Assembly (NCBI RefSeq): GCF_036077095.1
Contig: NZ_CP107960.1
Location: 310,001-374,000 of the forward strand
Length of the DNA stretch: 64,000 bases
Reading direction: 5' to 3'
Source of the DNA: Streptomyces sp. NBC_00376
GTDB taxonomy: Bacteria > Actinomycetota > Actinomycetes > Streptomycetales > Streptomycetaceae
Of this stretch, positions 37,205 through 45,671 are shown one piece after another. Both the position numbers and the translations under genes were made by a program. The notes beneath the pieces are model-generated. The model had not been told where the DNA came from, ran no database searches, and was given only the letters and a program-made list of their open reading frames with translations. Position 1 is the first letter of the stretch. Every line of letters begins with the position of its first letter.

Positions 37205-37334
37205 GAAGCAGAGCCTATAGGCGACTCGCCGAACTCCGCCGGCATCGCCAGGAGCTCTCGCCCGCCGGATCGACACCCACCCTTACGGGAAACAGCCCGC
37301 ACCTGGCCGATGCGGGCCCCGGAGACCGGACGGG

Positions 37335-37530
37335 TCCTTGGAGGAACGTGAGGTGGTCCGCGACGCTGGAGTACACGGCGGTTGAGTCGGGCTCGGCGCA
37401 GCCGCGAGCCCCGGACAGGATGCCGACCACGGCGCCATTGATGACGCGTGGGTCCACCGGGGCCTGCGAAGCAGACGCCGGTGGCGTCGGCGCCAGCACT
37501 CCAGGAGCAATTCGATCGGACGGGAGGCGG
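37335..37530 (-). pseudogene. Trypsin-like (S1) protease relic, C-terminal part
   Basis: The minus strand reads GVCFAGPGGP, where active proteases have GDSGGP, and after a frameshift VINGAVVGILSGARGCAEPD and STAVYSSVADHLTFL. This is the C-terminal beta-barrel and helix of actinobacterial S1 proteases. The active-site Ser is gone and the N-terminal barrel is absent. Confidence 0.65.
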
Positions 37531-37981
37531 GAGGTCGCCGGCCGTACGAGGACGACTCCGGTGCCCTGCCCGATCGGCTCTACGCTGGCGGAGGTCTGCG
37601 TTTCTCTCAGCCAGTCGTTTCTTGCCCGGCCCAGTCAGCGTCTTCTCCCCCACGGGCCCGTACTCGTCGGGCGCGGGGGTCCGGTCCTCGGGGCATTCTT
37701 GACAGGTCGACGCCTCCGTGGGCTGTGCTCCGGCCACGATGACGTCTGCCTCTTCCTCTCGCCCGGGACCACAGCAACTGGCGCTCCCATGGGCGGCACT
37801 GGGCGAGATCTGCGGGGCAAGGAGTGAGGATGCCTGCGTCTTCGCGCCCTCTTGGCCACCGCCCAGGAAGCCGACACCCCCACACTGCTGCCTACCCCCG
37901 GCTGACCGACCACGCCCATCGCGCCCGTACGCAACACCACGCTGCCCCGGACGAGAACAAGGGTCTCCGAACCGCGACGGC
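37531..37981. other. Gap with no recognisable gene
   Basis: These 450 bases upstream of the protease relic contain overlapping open frames but no recognisable family. Confidence 0.4.
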
Positions 37982-38545
37982 TCAGCCTGCGTCCGCGGTG
38001 AATGTCACCTCCGCTGTATCGACCGTCCCCGCGCGGCGTCCGGGTGCGCTCTGCCACTGCCAGTACAGATTGGTGTGCGCAATCACCTGGCCCGGGGCCG
38101 GAGCGCCGTACTCCGTGAGGTCCTGCGTCGTATGTGCGTCGCCGACCAGTGTCACGTCGTACCCGCGGACGAAGGCCCCGTGAAGCGTCGAGCGGATGCA
38201 CGCGTCGCTCTGGGCCCCCGTCACGACCAACCGGCCCACCCCGCGCTCGGCAAGCAGCGCCTCCAAGGCGGTTTCCTCGAACGAGTCGCCGTAGATCTTG
38301 TGGATGAGAGGCTCAGCATCCCGGCGGACCAGTTCCGACACGTACTGCCAGGGCTCGCTGTCTCGCTTGAGATCGTCGTCGGAATGCTGCACCCAGATGA
38401 CGGGCACGCCCTCGACACGTGCCTTGCCAACCAGGGTGTTGATGTTCGCGATCACACCATCGCGCTCATGGGCGCCTGCCACCACCCCGTTCTGGACATC
38501 GATGACGAGCAGCGCGGTATTCGGCCGATCGGTCAGAGTCGTCAA
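37982..38545 (-). CDS. Isochorismatase-family cysteine hydrolase
   Basis: The 187-residue protein carries the family triad: Asp16 in ALLVIDVQNGV, Lys83 in IHKIYGDSFE, and Cys116 in TGAQSDACIRST. The cis-peptide-containing VTGAQSDAC segment is also typical. Members hydrolyse isochorismate, nicotinamide or N-carbamoyl compounds. There are no siderophore or NAD genes nearby to choose among them. It begins at ATG 38545 with a GGAG site upstream. Confidence 0.9.
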   Translation of the reverse strand: MTTLTDRPNTALLVIDVQNGVVAGAHERDGVIANINTLVGKARVEGVPVIWVQHSDDDLKRDSEPWQYVSELVRRDAEPLIHKIYGDSFEETALEALLAERGVGRLVVTGAQSDACIRSTLHGAFVRGYDVTLVGDAHTTQDLTEYGAPAPGQVIAHTNLYWQWQSAPGRRAGTVDTAEVTFTADAG

Positions 38546-38664
38546 GGAAACTCCTGTTCATTGTCTTCATCATCATGGATCCGCTGTCGTCCCTACAGTA
38601 GGCCGGGCCACTGACAGGAGCACGGGCCGGACAGGACGGACCCACTGGATCTCCAGCATCTCGC

Positions 38665-38800
38665 TCACGCCAGCAGGACTCGTTCCTGAAGACGGCGGAA
38701 GCCTGCACCACCGAACATCTGGCGCTTGAGCCTTGATCCGGTCGACGTGACTCTCGACCTGGGCAGCACGATCCACTGCCTCCTCCTGCGGTCGAACCGC
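38665..38800 (-). pseudogene. ISL3-family transposase relic, C-terminal end
   Basis: The minus strand encodes AAQVESHVDRIKAQ in one frame and LKRQMFGGAGFRRLQERVLL A-stop in the next, matching the VEGxVNRIK-xLKRQMxGRAxFxLLRxRVLL terminus of ISL3 transposases. One frameshift separates the parts. With the N-terminal ISL3 relic at 24.4 kb it may derive from a single old element or two. Confidence 0.65.
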
Positions 38801-38879
38801 CACGCTGACGACACCCACGTACAGAGGTCGTGACCCGATCCGACGTGGCCTGAACTGCGACTACCCGAACGGACGGTCC

Positions 38880-39521
38880 TCAGCCCGCGGCCTTGGTCTT
38901 GGTCCTGTTCTTGCTCTTGCTCTTGCTCTTGCTCTTGCTCTTGATGAGCGGGGCGTCGCGCGTCAACTCCCGGAACCGACGCCGTAGTACGGCCCACGCG
39001 CCTGGGGATGTCCCGGCGCACCCAGGCAGGCGACCGTCATATGAGTGACCCCGGCCGCCCGTGCCAGGTGCATCCCCTGCAGCAGCATCGCCCTTGCCGG
39101 CCCCCATACGCGCCGCCCATCGCTTGAGGGCGAACTCATCGGCGGCACTCGGCATCACCGTACGCTCGGTGTCTGCCGCAGTGTCGTCGTACCGGTCGAT
39201 CACCTCATCGACCGGCCCGGCGTGGTCGAGATGGACCTGATACGCGAGATAGGCGCTGGTCACGTCCTTCACCGACCCGTCGCTCCGCCTCACTTGGTGT
39301 GGAAGGTGTGCCCAGCCCCAGGCCACCGTTTCCCCACCGGAGAACCACAGCCCACGCCGCCAGTTCGCGCCCTCGCCGGCCTGCCCCTTGCCCCAGTTCC
39401 AGGCCAGCTCGCCGAACGACGCATCACTGTTCACCAGGTCCGGGCGGGTGGCGGTGACACGCTGCGCCATCCCCTGCATGATCCGAACGTCCGCGACAGT
39501 AACCAGTTCGAAGTTCGTCAT
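38880..39521 (-). pseudogene. GNAT-like acetyltransferase with internal deletion and Lys-Ser repeat tail
   Basis: ATG 39521 starts TNFELVTVADVRIMQGMAQR and the protein reads well to VMPSAADEFALKRWAA. A large part is then missing, and the C-terminal acetyl-CoA region appears in shifted frames (AMLLQGMHLARAAGVTHMTV, LGAPGHPQARGPYYGVG, RFRELTRDAPLIK). The last frame ends in a KSKSKSKSKSK tail made by a GAGCAA hexamer array. It is inactive as it stands. Confidence 0.7.
38911..38940. repeat. Hexanucleotide array (TTGCTC)x5
   Basis: Five perfect copies, read on the minus strand as GAGCAA, encoding alternating Lys and Ser at the end of the GNAT pseudogene. Copy-number change would not shift the frame. 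Confidence 0.9.
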
Positions 39522-39702
39522 GGTGCGCCACGGTTCAGGACCCTGTGGAGCCGTCGAACCGTTTTTCGGTCCGCCGTTCGCGGTTCCGGAACATGTGCTG
39601 GCAAGACCTCGTCTGGACGGCACGTAAGCGGCGGGGGCTGCATCGCCGCAAGGAGGCTGGGCTGTTTCGTTCGGGTCTTGGGAGGCTTGCCATACTTCCA
39701 GA

Positions 39703-40455
39703 ATGGAGATGCAAGCCGTGGAGACGGCACGGCGTTGGCTGGCTGATCAAGGTGTTGGCCAGGTGCTCGGCGGATGGGTGAGCGACGAGAAGCCGGACGT
39801 GCTGCTCACGGCCAACCAAGTGGCGCATTCCTGGGCGGGCGACGTGTTCGCCGAAGACCTGGATGCAGCCGACCAGGTGCGACTGGCCTTCGGGCTGCTG
39901 GACCTGCTCGACGAATACTGGGTCACCTGCGAGATCCGGTTCGCGGACGGGAGCGCGGAGGGGCCCCTTCCGGCCGATGTACTGTGGGAAGGCTACCGTC
40001 AGCGATTGGAGGTGGACAGGGACGTCGAGGCTGTCACCTACTCGCTGTGGGTGGACTGGTTCGAGGATCACACCACTTCCGCGACGGCCTTCGCCGAAGT
40101 GCTCGGTAGCGACATCGACCGCGTGGTGGCCGATCCATCGGAAGCCCTGCTCCGCCGAGCCTGTCGGGTCCTGGAGTGCTCGGGTCCGGTGCGCTGGTCC
40201 GTGAAGGAACCGATATACCGCACCGCCATGCGGCTCCCCACCCTGCACCCAGCCCTCTTCCGCGGCCTCCGGGCAAGCTTCCACGACGTCTACGGCGATC
40301 TGGAACCAGCCGCCGCGCCGGCCCTCCTCGATCAGTTGGAACTCCCGATGGACGCGCAGCACCGTGCGGAACTACGCCAGGTGCTCGCCGCGGGGCACAA
40401 GAACCACTACCGCAGTCCCGGCGCCTGGGACGATGCGGTTCGCTCCTGCTCCTGA
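39703..40455 (+). CDS. Hypothetical protein (250 aa)
   Basis: The product is acidic and Trp/Leu-rich (ARRWLADQGVGQVLGGWVSD, VTYSLWVDWFEDHTTSATAF, RLPTLHPALFRGLRASFHDV), with no signal peptide or membrane helix. The start is ATG 39703 or ATG 39709. It has good codon usage throughout and a proper stop, so it is very likely a real gene. The family was not recognised. Confidence 0.7.
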   Translation: MEMQAVETARRWLADQGVGQVLGGWVSDEKPDVLLTANQVAHSWAGDVFAEDLDAADQVRLAFGLLDLLDEYWVTCEIRFADGSAEGPLPADVLWEGYRQRLEVDRDVEAVTYSLWVDWFEDHTTSATAFAEVLGSDIDRVVADPSEALLRRACRVLECSGPVRWSVKEPIYRTAMRLPTLHPALFRGLRASFHDVYGDLEPAAAPALLDQLELPMDAQHRAELRQVLAAGHKNHYRSPGAWDDAVRSCS

Positions 40456-40607
40456 GTCGTGGGCCTGGCAGCATCGGGCGGTCGCCACACCGCTCGACGG
40501 TATCGGCCGAAACGGGAATGGCCGTGCTGATGCCGCGCTTGCACGGGTATGCGCAGCTAGTCGCGGGTGGCGCGGGAGGAGTATGACGCTTATCCGCCTG
40601 GGATGTC

Positions 40608-40850
40608 TTGTCGGCAAGGACCATGTCCGAGCGAGCCGCGCTGGCGCTCGCCGAGGAAGGAACCCGGCTCGGCGACCACGGTGTGTCCGACGAGACCTGG
40701 GCCGAGGTGCGCAAGCACTACGACGACGACCATGTCGGTGCGTTGGTCTGCCTGGTCTCCCTGATCAATGCGGCCACCCGGATGAACGTGATCGTCCACA
40801 ATCCGGGAGGCTCGTACGAGCCCGGCATGTTCGCCAGTACGTCGAGCTGA
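40608..40850 (+). pseudogene. Carboxymuconolactone decarboxylase C-terminal fragment
   Basis: The frame reads ERAALALAEEGTRLGDHGVS, EVRKHYDDDHVGALVCLVSL and INAATRMNVIVHNPGGSYEP. This is the C-terminal half of CMD-family proteins of the peroxidase-related branch. The CxxC-containing N-terminal half is missing. It belongs to a different subgroup from the intact gene at 15.2 kb. Confidence 0.7.
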
Positions 40851-41061
40851 CCGACAGGTGAAACGCGGCCCGTCCCGGGATCGTTCGCGGTCCGGGCCGG
40901 GCCCGCGCATGCCACGGACAACAGGGATTCGCACGCCCTTTCCCGCGGACGGAGTCGTCGGGTGGCCTGCCAGGTAATTGCGATCGTCACGCCGGAACCT
41001 GTCGACGTGGCCGAGGAGGTACGTCGCGCCCGACCACCGCGGCGGTGCTGCGATGCGTTTA

Positions 41062-42223
41062 CTGACTTCGGCTCGTCAGGGTGAACTTTCCCGAAGTCCC
41101 TGATGGGCTTGGTGTGGTGGCTGTATTCGAGGGTGTGTGAGGTATTCGGATGGGGGCGGGCTGACCGTTGCGGGACGGGTGCGTCGGGAGTCGGTGCGGA
41201 TGCAGGCGGCCGAGCTGTTCGAGCAGGAGGTCAAGCCGCCGGAAGTGGCACGGCGTCTGCGGGTGAGTCTGAAGTCGGCTTATCAGTGGCACCAGTTGTG
41301 GCGCGAGGGCGGGGTCGGGGCGCTGGCGTCACGCGGTCCGAGTGGGTCGCGGTGCCGGCTGTCCGAGCGCTGCCTGGAGAAGCTGGCCGCGTATCTGGAG
41401 CAGGGTCCGGCCGCGCATGGCTGGGTGGAGGACCAGGCGTGGACCGCTGCGAGGGTGGCCATGCTGATCGGGCGGAAGTTCCACGTCTCGTACAGCGTCT
41501 CGGGCGCCACGAGGCTGGTGCACCGGCTCGGCTTCAGCCCGCAGGTCCCCGCGCGCAGGGTGGCCGAGCGGGACGAGCAGGCCGTCACCACGCGGAAGGA
41601 GGCGACCTGGGCGGAGGTAGAAGTACCCGGGCGGCCTGCGGGGGCTACATCTGCTTCGAGGACGAGGCAGGCTTCACCCGCAGGCCGCCCAGAGGACGCA
41701 CCTGGGGCCGGCGAGGCCGCACACCGGTCGTGACGGTCAGTGGCCGACGCTCGGGACGCCTGTCCGTGGCGGGACTGATCGCCATGCGGCCGGGCTCGTG
41801 CACCCGGCTGTGCCGCCGCCTGCGTACCCACCCCGCGGGCAAGGGCAGCGCCGCAGCGTGGGCGAGCGTGACTTCATCGCTCTGGTCGACGGCGTGCACC
41901 AGCTCGCCAAGGCGCCCATCGTGCTGGTCTGGGACCGCCTGAACACCCACGTCTCCCACGCCATGCGTGAGTTGATCGCCGAGCGTGCCTGGGGTGTTCC
42001 TGCTTCCCGCCTACTCGCCCGACCTCAACCCCGTGGAGTGGGTCTGGGCGCACGTCAAGCGCAGCCTGGCCAACCTCGCCGTCATGGCCCTCGACCGACT
42101 CGAGGCCCTCGTCCGCAACCGGCTCAAGCGCCTGCAGTACCGCCCCGACACCCTCGACGGCTTCATAGCCGGCACCGGCCTGACCCTCGACACCCCGACC
42201 TCACCCTGACGAGCCGAAGTCAG
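41062..42223. mobile_element. IS630-family element with 23-bp perfect inverted repeats
   Basis: The 1162-bp element starts CTGACTTCGGCTCGTCAGGG at 41062 and ends with the exact complement at 42223, a 23-bp match. The left flank ends in TA, the usual IS630 target, but the right flank reads ATA, so the duplication is not clean. Its transposase gene is broken, so it could only move with help. Confidence 0.85.
41137..42209 (+). pseudogene. IS630-family transposase, frameshifted
   Basis: The DNA-binding part (VRMQAAELFEQEVKPPEVAR, VSLKSAYQWHQLWREGGVGA) is followed by GYICFEDEAGFTRRPPRGRT in frame 2 (first Asp region). Next is VDGVHQLAKAPIVLVWDRLN, THVSHAMREL in frame 3 (second Asp), and finally FLLPAYSPDLNPVEWVWAHV (the Glu motif) in a further frame. 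Three shifts near 41630, 41845 and 41990 prevent a single product. Confidence 0.85.
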
Positions 42224-42385
42224 ATAGCCGTCGGACAGCCACCCCCGCCCATCGTCAACTCCCGTGAGGCCTATGGCAGCGGGGTCGCGATGAGCGTTCG
42301 CTGACACAACGTCATCGTCCTCGTGAATGTTGGACGAGGCAGGCCCGAAAGTCGCCGCCATGAGCGCGATCCGTCCCTCCTGCCT

Positions 42386-42613
42386 TCAGCTGAGGTTTCC
42401 TGTGAGCCAGGCCAGGAGTCGCGGCTTGTCCTCGCAGCCTCGGGGCAGATCGGCTGCCAAGTAGTTGCTGTAGCGTACGGGCTTCATCGGAGCACCGCAC
42501 TGCGGGAGCCTGACGGGTTGTCCCAGGTACCAACCGGATGCGAATACCGCAGCCAGGACGGCGGCGACTCTCACGCGGCGCGGGGTGATCCATGCGAGTC
42601 TCGGTATGGGCAT
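42386..42613 (-). CDS. Possible small secreted or membrane protein
   Basis: The 75-residue frame has a basic start (MPIPRLAWITPRRVRVAAVL), a hydrophobic stretch AAVLAAVFASGWYLG and a small C-terminal part with two Cys (LPQCGAP, PRGCEDK). It would be anchored or exported with one disulfide. It lies downstream of the kinase gene on the same strand, 123 bases away. The function is unknown. Confidence 0.45.
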   Translation of the reverse strand: MPIPRLAWITPRRVRVAAVLAAVFASGWYLGQPVRLPQCGAPMKPVRYSNYLAADLPRGCEDKPRLLAWLTGNLS

Positions 42614-42736
42614 GGCCAGCGAGTGTACCGGCCGATCGACAGGAAGGTTCGTCCGAGGTGGGTGAAGTCACTTGAGGCCGAAGGCGGTTCTGACCGGTAT
42701 CGCCGAGGCCCAGTGCCCTGCCCCGTTGTCCGCCCT

Positions 42737-44702
42737 TCAGGCCCCGGTTCGAGTGAAGACATAGGGGGCGCCGCGCCGGGTGAGAATCCGCAGGCGGTCC
42801 TTCCCGGCGGGGCGGATGTCGAAGGTGTCGTGGCCGTGACAGATGCCCATGTCCGGCTGGGTGGGAACCTTCACGGCGGCGAAGAGCCTGTCCCGAGCGA
42901 CCACGGTGACGACAGCCGTCACACCGCACCAACGGCTGCCCTCGCCTGCTGAGAACTCGATCTCTGCTCCCGGCTTGAGGCGACGGATGTCGAGACTCAT
43001 CGGCGGTTTGGTGTCCGGGGTCGTCCATGACCCCACGTACGTCTGCAGGACCTCGTCGCTCGGTTGTGCTGAGGCGTCCTTCCGCAGAAGAGCTTTGATG
43101 TTTCCGGCTCGCCACTCCAACGCTTCGCCCTTGAGCGTGAGCGTCTGAGTTTCCGGTGAGCAGGAGGACCCCTGGTCCAGGTCGGTCGCGTCCAGATCCT
43201 GATGTGTCACGACCGTGTGCCGGTCATCGACAACCATGGCTCGGATCTGCCCCAGGCAGACCCGCTCCGGGTACTGCAGGACGAAGTTCGCACTGTTCCT
43301 CGTCCCCGTGTCCCTCTTGTCGATCGTGAAACTGACGAACTGGACGCCTCCCTCCTCCGTGCCGTCCGTCACCTCGCCCGACCAGGTCCCCACGAAGCCG
43401 GAGGTGTTGTCGACGGAAGGCGTCGCCGACGTCCTCCGCACCGGCGTACCATCGCCGTCCCCTGCCGTGCCCGCTTCGCCCAACACCGGAGCGAGCACGA
43501 CCCCCGCGCCGGTGAGGACGAGCAACCCTGCGGCAAGCGCAAGCCCCCGCCGCAGCCGATTCGGTCTCCGAGGGTGCAGTGCCTCCGCCCCCGGCATCGT
43601 CCTGTCCTGCGGCGCCGAATCCAGATCCGGGTCGAGGGAAAGATCCGGGCCGGGTGTAGGCTCCGGGGCCGGCTTCGGATCGGGGGTCGGCTCCGGACTT
43701 GGTATCGGCTCCGCTTCCGGCTCCTTGTCCGGCTCGGATTCCCCCCGCGCTTGGGGCTCCGCCCCCGGTTGCAGCACCGACGCTGACGTGACCACCCGTC
43801 CGGGGGCGTCCTGGTCCAGGAGACGGCCCGCCTGGGAGCCGAGCCTGGCGAGGAGTTCGGCGGGCAGCCAGGCGGGACGGGCAGCCAGGGACCAGGGCTC
43901 GGTACGGGCGGCGATCTCATCCGTTGTGGGCCTGTTACGAGGGTCCTTGTCCAGGCAGTCCCGTACCAGTTCGGCCAGCGGGGGCTGCAGACCGGTCAGA
44001 TCCGCCTCCTCCTCGGCGATGCGGAACATCAGTGCGTGCGCCCCACGGTCCAGGGCACCGAACGGGGTCCGGCCGGTGGCTGCGTAGTGGAGGACCGTCC
44101 CCAGACAGAAGACGTCCGAGGCCGGGGCGACCCGCGGTTCGCCGCGGACCTGCTCCGGCGACATGAAGCCCGGTGATCCGATCACGGCGCCGGTCCTGGT
44201 GAGGAACCCGTCGACCGGGGTCACGCGCGATGCCGAAGTCGATGACGCGCGGCCCGTCGACGGTGAGCAGGACGTTGGACGGCTTCAGATCGCGGTGGAC
44301 CAGGCCTGCGCCGTGGATATCGCCGAGTGCCCGGGCGAGCCCGTTGGCGAGGGCGAGCACCGATGCCAGTGGCAGCGGCCCGTGCTCCCCCGACACCACG
44401 GCGTGCAGGTCGGGGCCTGGAATATATCCGGTCACGACCCAGGGCACCGGGCCCTCGATGTCTGCGTCGAGGACGGGTGCGGTCCAGGCCCCGCCGACCT
44501 TGCGCGCGGACTCGACTTCCTGGGCGAACCGCCTTCGGAACTCGGGGTTGTGCACAAAGCCATCGTGTACAACCTTGACCGCCACGGTACGGCCGCCCTC
44601 GGAACGGGCCAGGTACACCCGCCCCATGCCACCGGCCCCGAGACGACCGATGAGCAGGTACGGCCCGATGTGTGACGGGTCCTCAGGCGATAGCGTGTAC
44701 AC
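42737..44702 (-). pseudogene. Ser/Thr protein kinase with membrane-anchored sensor domain, frameshifted
   Basis: GTG 44702 starts YTLSPEDPSHIGPYLLIGRL. The kinase motifs are all present: GAGGMGRVYL (glycine loop), VAVKVVHDGF (catalytic Lys), HGAGLVHRDLKPSNVLL, and VIDFGIAR (DFG). At DFGIAR (about 44225) the frame shifts by one base and continues as VDGFLTRTGAVIGSPGFMSP, EQVRGEP, DVFCLGTVLHYAATGRTPFG. After the kinase domain come an EP-rich linker, one transmembrane helix (LALAAGLLVLTGAGVVLAPV) and an extracellular domain of about 250 residues. The indel lies beside a CCCC/GGGG run, so a sequencing error should be excluded. Confidence 0.8.
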
Positions 44703-44892
44703 GAGATGACGGTAGGGCACTCTTGATCGAAAGTCAGCCGTTCGGCCGGACAGCCGACTGACACCGTGTTTCTCCGCAGCCGGGTCACTGCCCCGCGGAA
44801 CGATGTGCCTCCGGGACGCGCAAGGATTCATCCGTGAGCAACTCCGTGGCGGCCGGCACTTCAGCAGCCGTCCGCGGGGGATCTGCATGCCG

Positions 44893-45055
44893 GCGGGGCG
44901 TTCGCACTGGCGCCGTGCCGCTCGCAGACGTTCAAGCCGTCCACGGACCCGCACTTCATCGACAAGGGTCCGTGACGTCGTGAGCCTCTCCCTGGATCCA
45001 CCCGAGAGAGCACTCGTTCCCGAGCGCCGGAGCCACGACTACGTCCGGGAGCGAT
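44893..45055 (+). pseudogene. IS630-family transposase relic, sister of the 1859 copy
   Basis: The bases encode CRSQTFKPSTDPHFIDK, then in another frame VRDVVSLSLDPPERALV and ERRSHDYVRERFG. The same block (RSETFKLSKDPHFIDKLHDV) occurs in the relic at 1859, so both derive from one IS630 lineage. The DEKSQ Asp region is deleted here. Confidence 0.7.
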
Positions 45056-45149
45056 TCGGGCCGTGCGAGGAAGCGGGCAAGCTCCTCGGCTCCGCCGCGC
45101 GGCAGGTCAGCAACCGCGGTCTCCGGCAACGTAGTGATCACGGCGCAAA

Positions 45150-45307
45150 ATGAGGATGCGCAGGTCCGCCGGTCCAAGCTCTTCCAGGCACACACGCCGC
45201 AACTCATGGACTCTGCGTACCAAGTGAGTCGCGTCAGCGGCAGGGGGCGTCCAGCAAGGTGGGTCCAGTTCGTCGAGTGTGCGGTCCAAGTGCAGCAGAT
45301 GGTCCAT
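45150..45307 (-). pseudogene. CdiI-like immunity protein N-terminal fragment
   Basis: The frame reads DHLLHLDRTLDELDPPCWTP, ADATHLVRRVHELRRVCLEE and LGPADLRILI. This resembles the start of small Streptomyces proteins annotated as contact-dependent growth inhibition immunity proteins (LxxLGPxDLRxLI). The C-terminal two thirds are not present in any frame. Confidence 0.5.
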
Positions 45308-45502
45308 GGGATCCATTCTCACCAGAACAGGCAGGGAATCTTCGACTCAGATCACTGGGAAGTTCCTTTCTGATCACCTGTCGTGGGGCGGGTGCGTCCT
45401 CCATGTATCCGCCCCACATGAGGACGGCCCGGCCGGGATGGCCCGCCAAAGGCCACCGGGCGGGCCGGTTCCGCCCCCGGTCTCTTTCGACGTGGCCGCA
45501 CG

Positions 45503-45549
45503 CGTGACCACACCTGCAGCCGCACCCGTGACCACACTCGCAGCCGCAG
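45503..45549. repeat. Two 23-24-bp direct repeats upstream of the MFS gene
   Basis: CGTGACCACACCTGCAGCCG at 45503 recurs as CGTGACCACACTCGCAGCCG at 45527. They could be regulator half-sites or simple duplication. On the minus strand the same stretch encodes a Cys/His-rich GHGCGCECGHGCGCRCGHAC run. Confidence 0.6.
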
Positions 45550-45633
45550 CCGTGGCCTTCTGCTCGCATGCAGACGTCCGGCATCGTCCTGATTGCCGGA
45601 ATGAACAAAGCGGTGATACATTGATGTCTCATT

Positions 45634-45651
45634 TAAGACTTGAACGTCTTA
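45634..45651. promoter_or_regulatory. Candidate operator TAAGAC-N6-GTCTTA
   Basis: An inverted repeat with six-base arms lies 21 bases upstream of the exporter start codon, in an unusually AT-rich patch. The position fits repression of the exporter by a TetR- or MarR-type regulator. No regulator gene is adjacent. Confidence 0.5.
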
Positions 45652-45671
45652 CTCAACCTTCTGGAGTCTCA

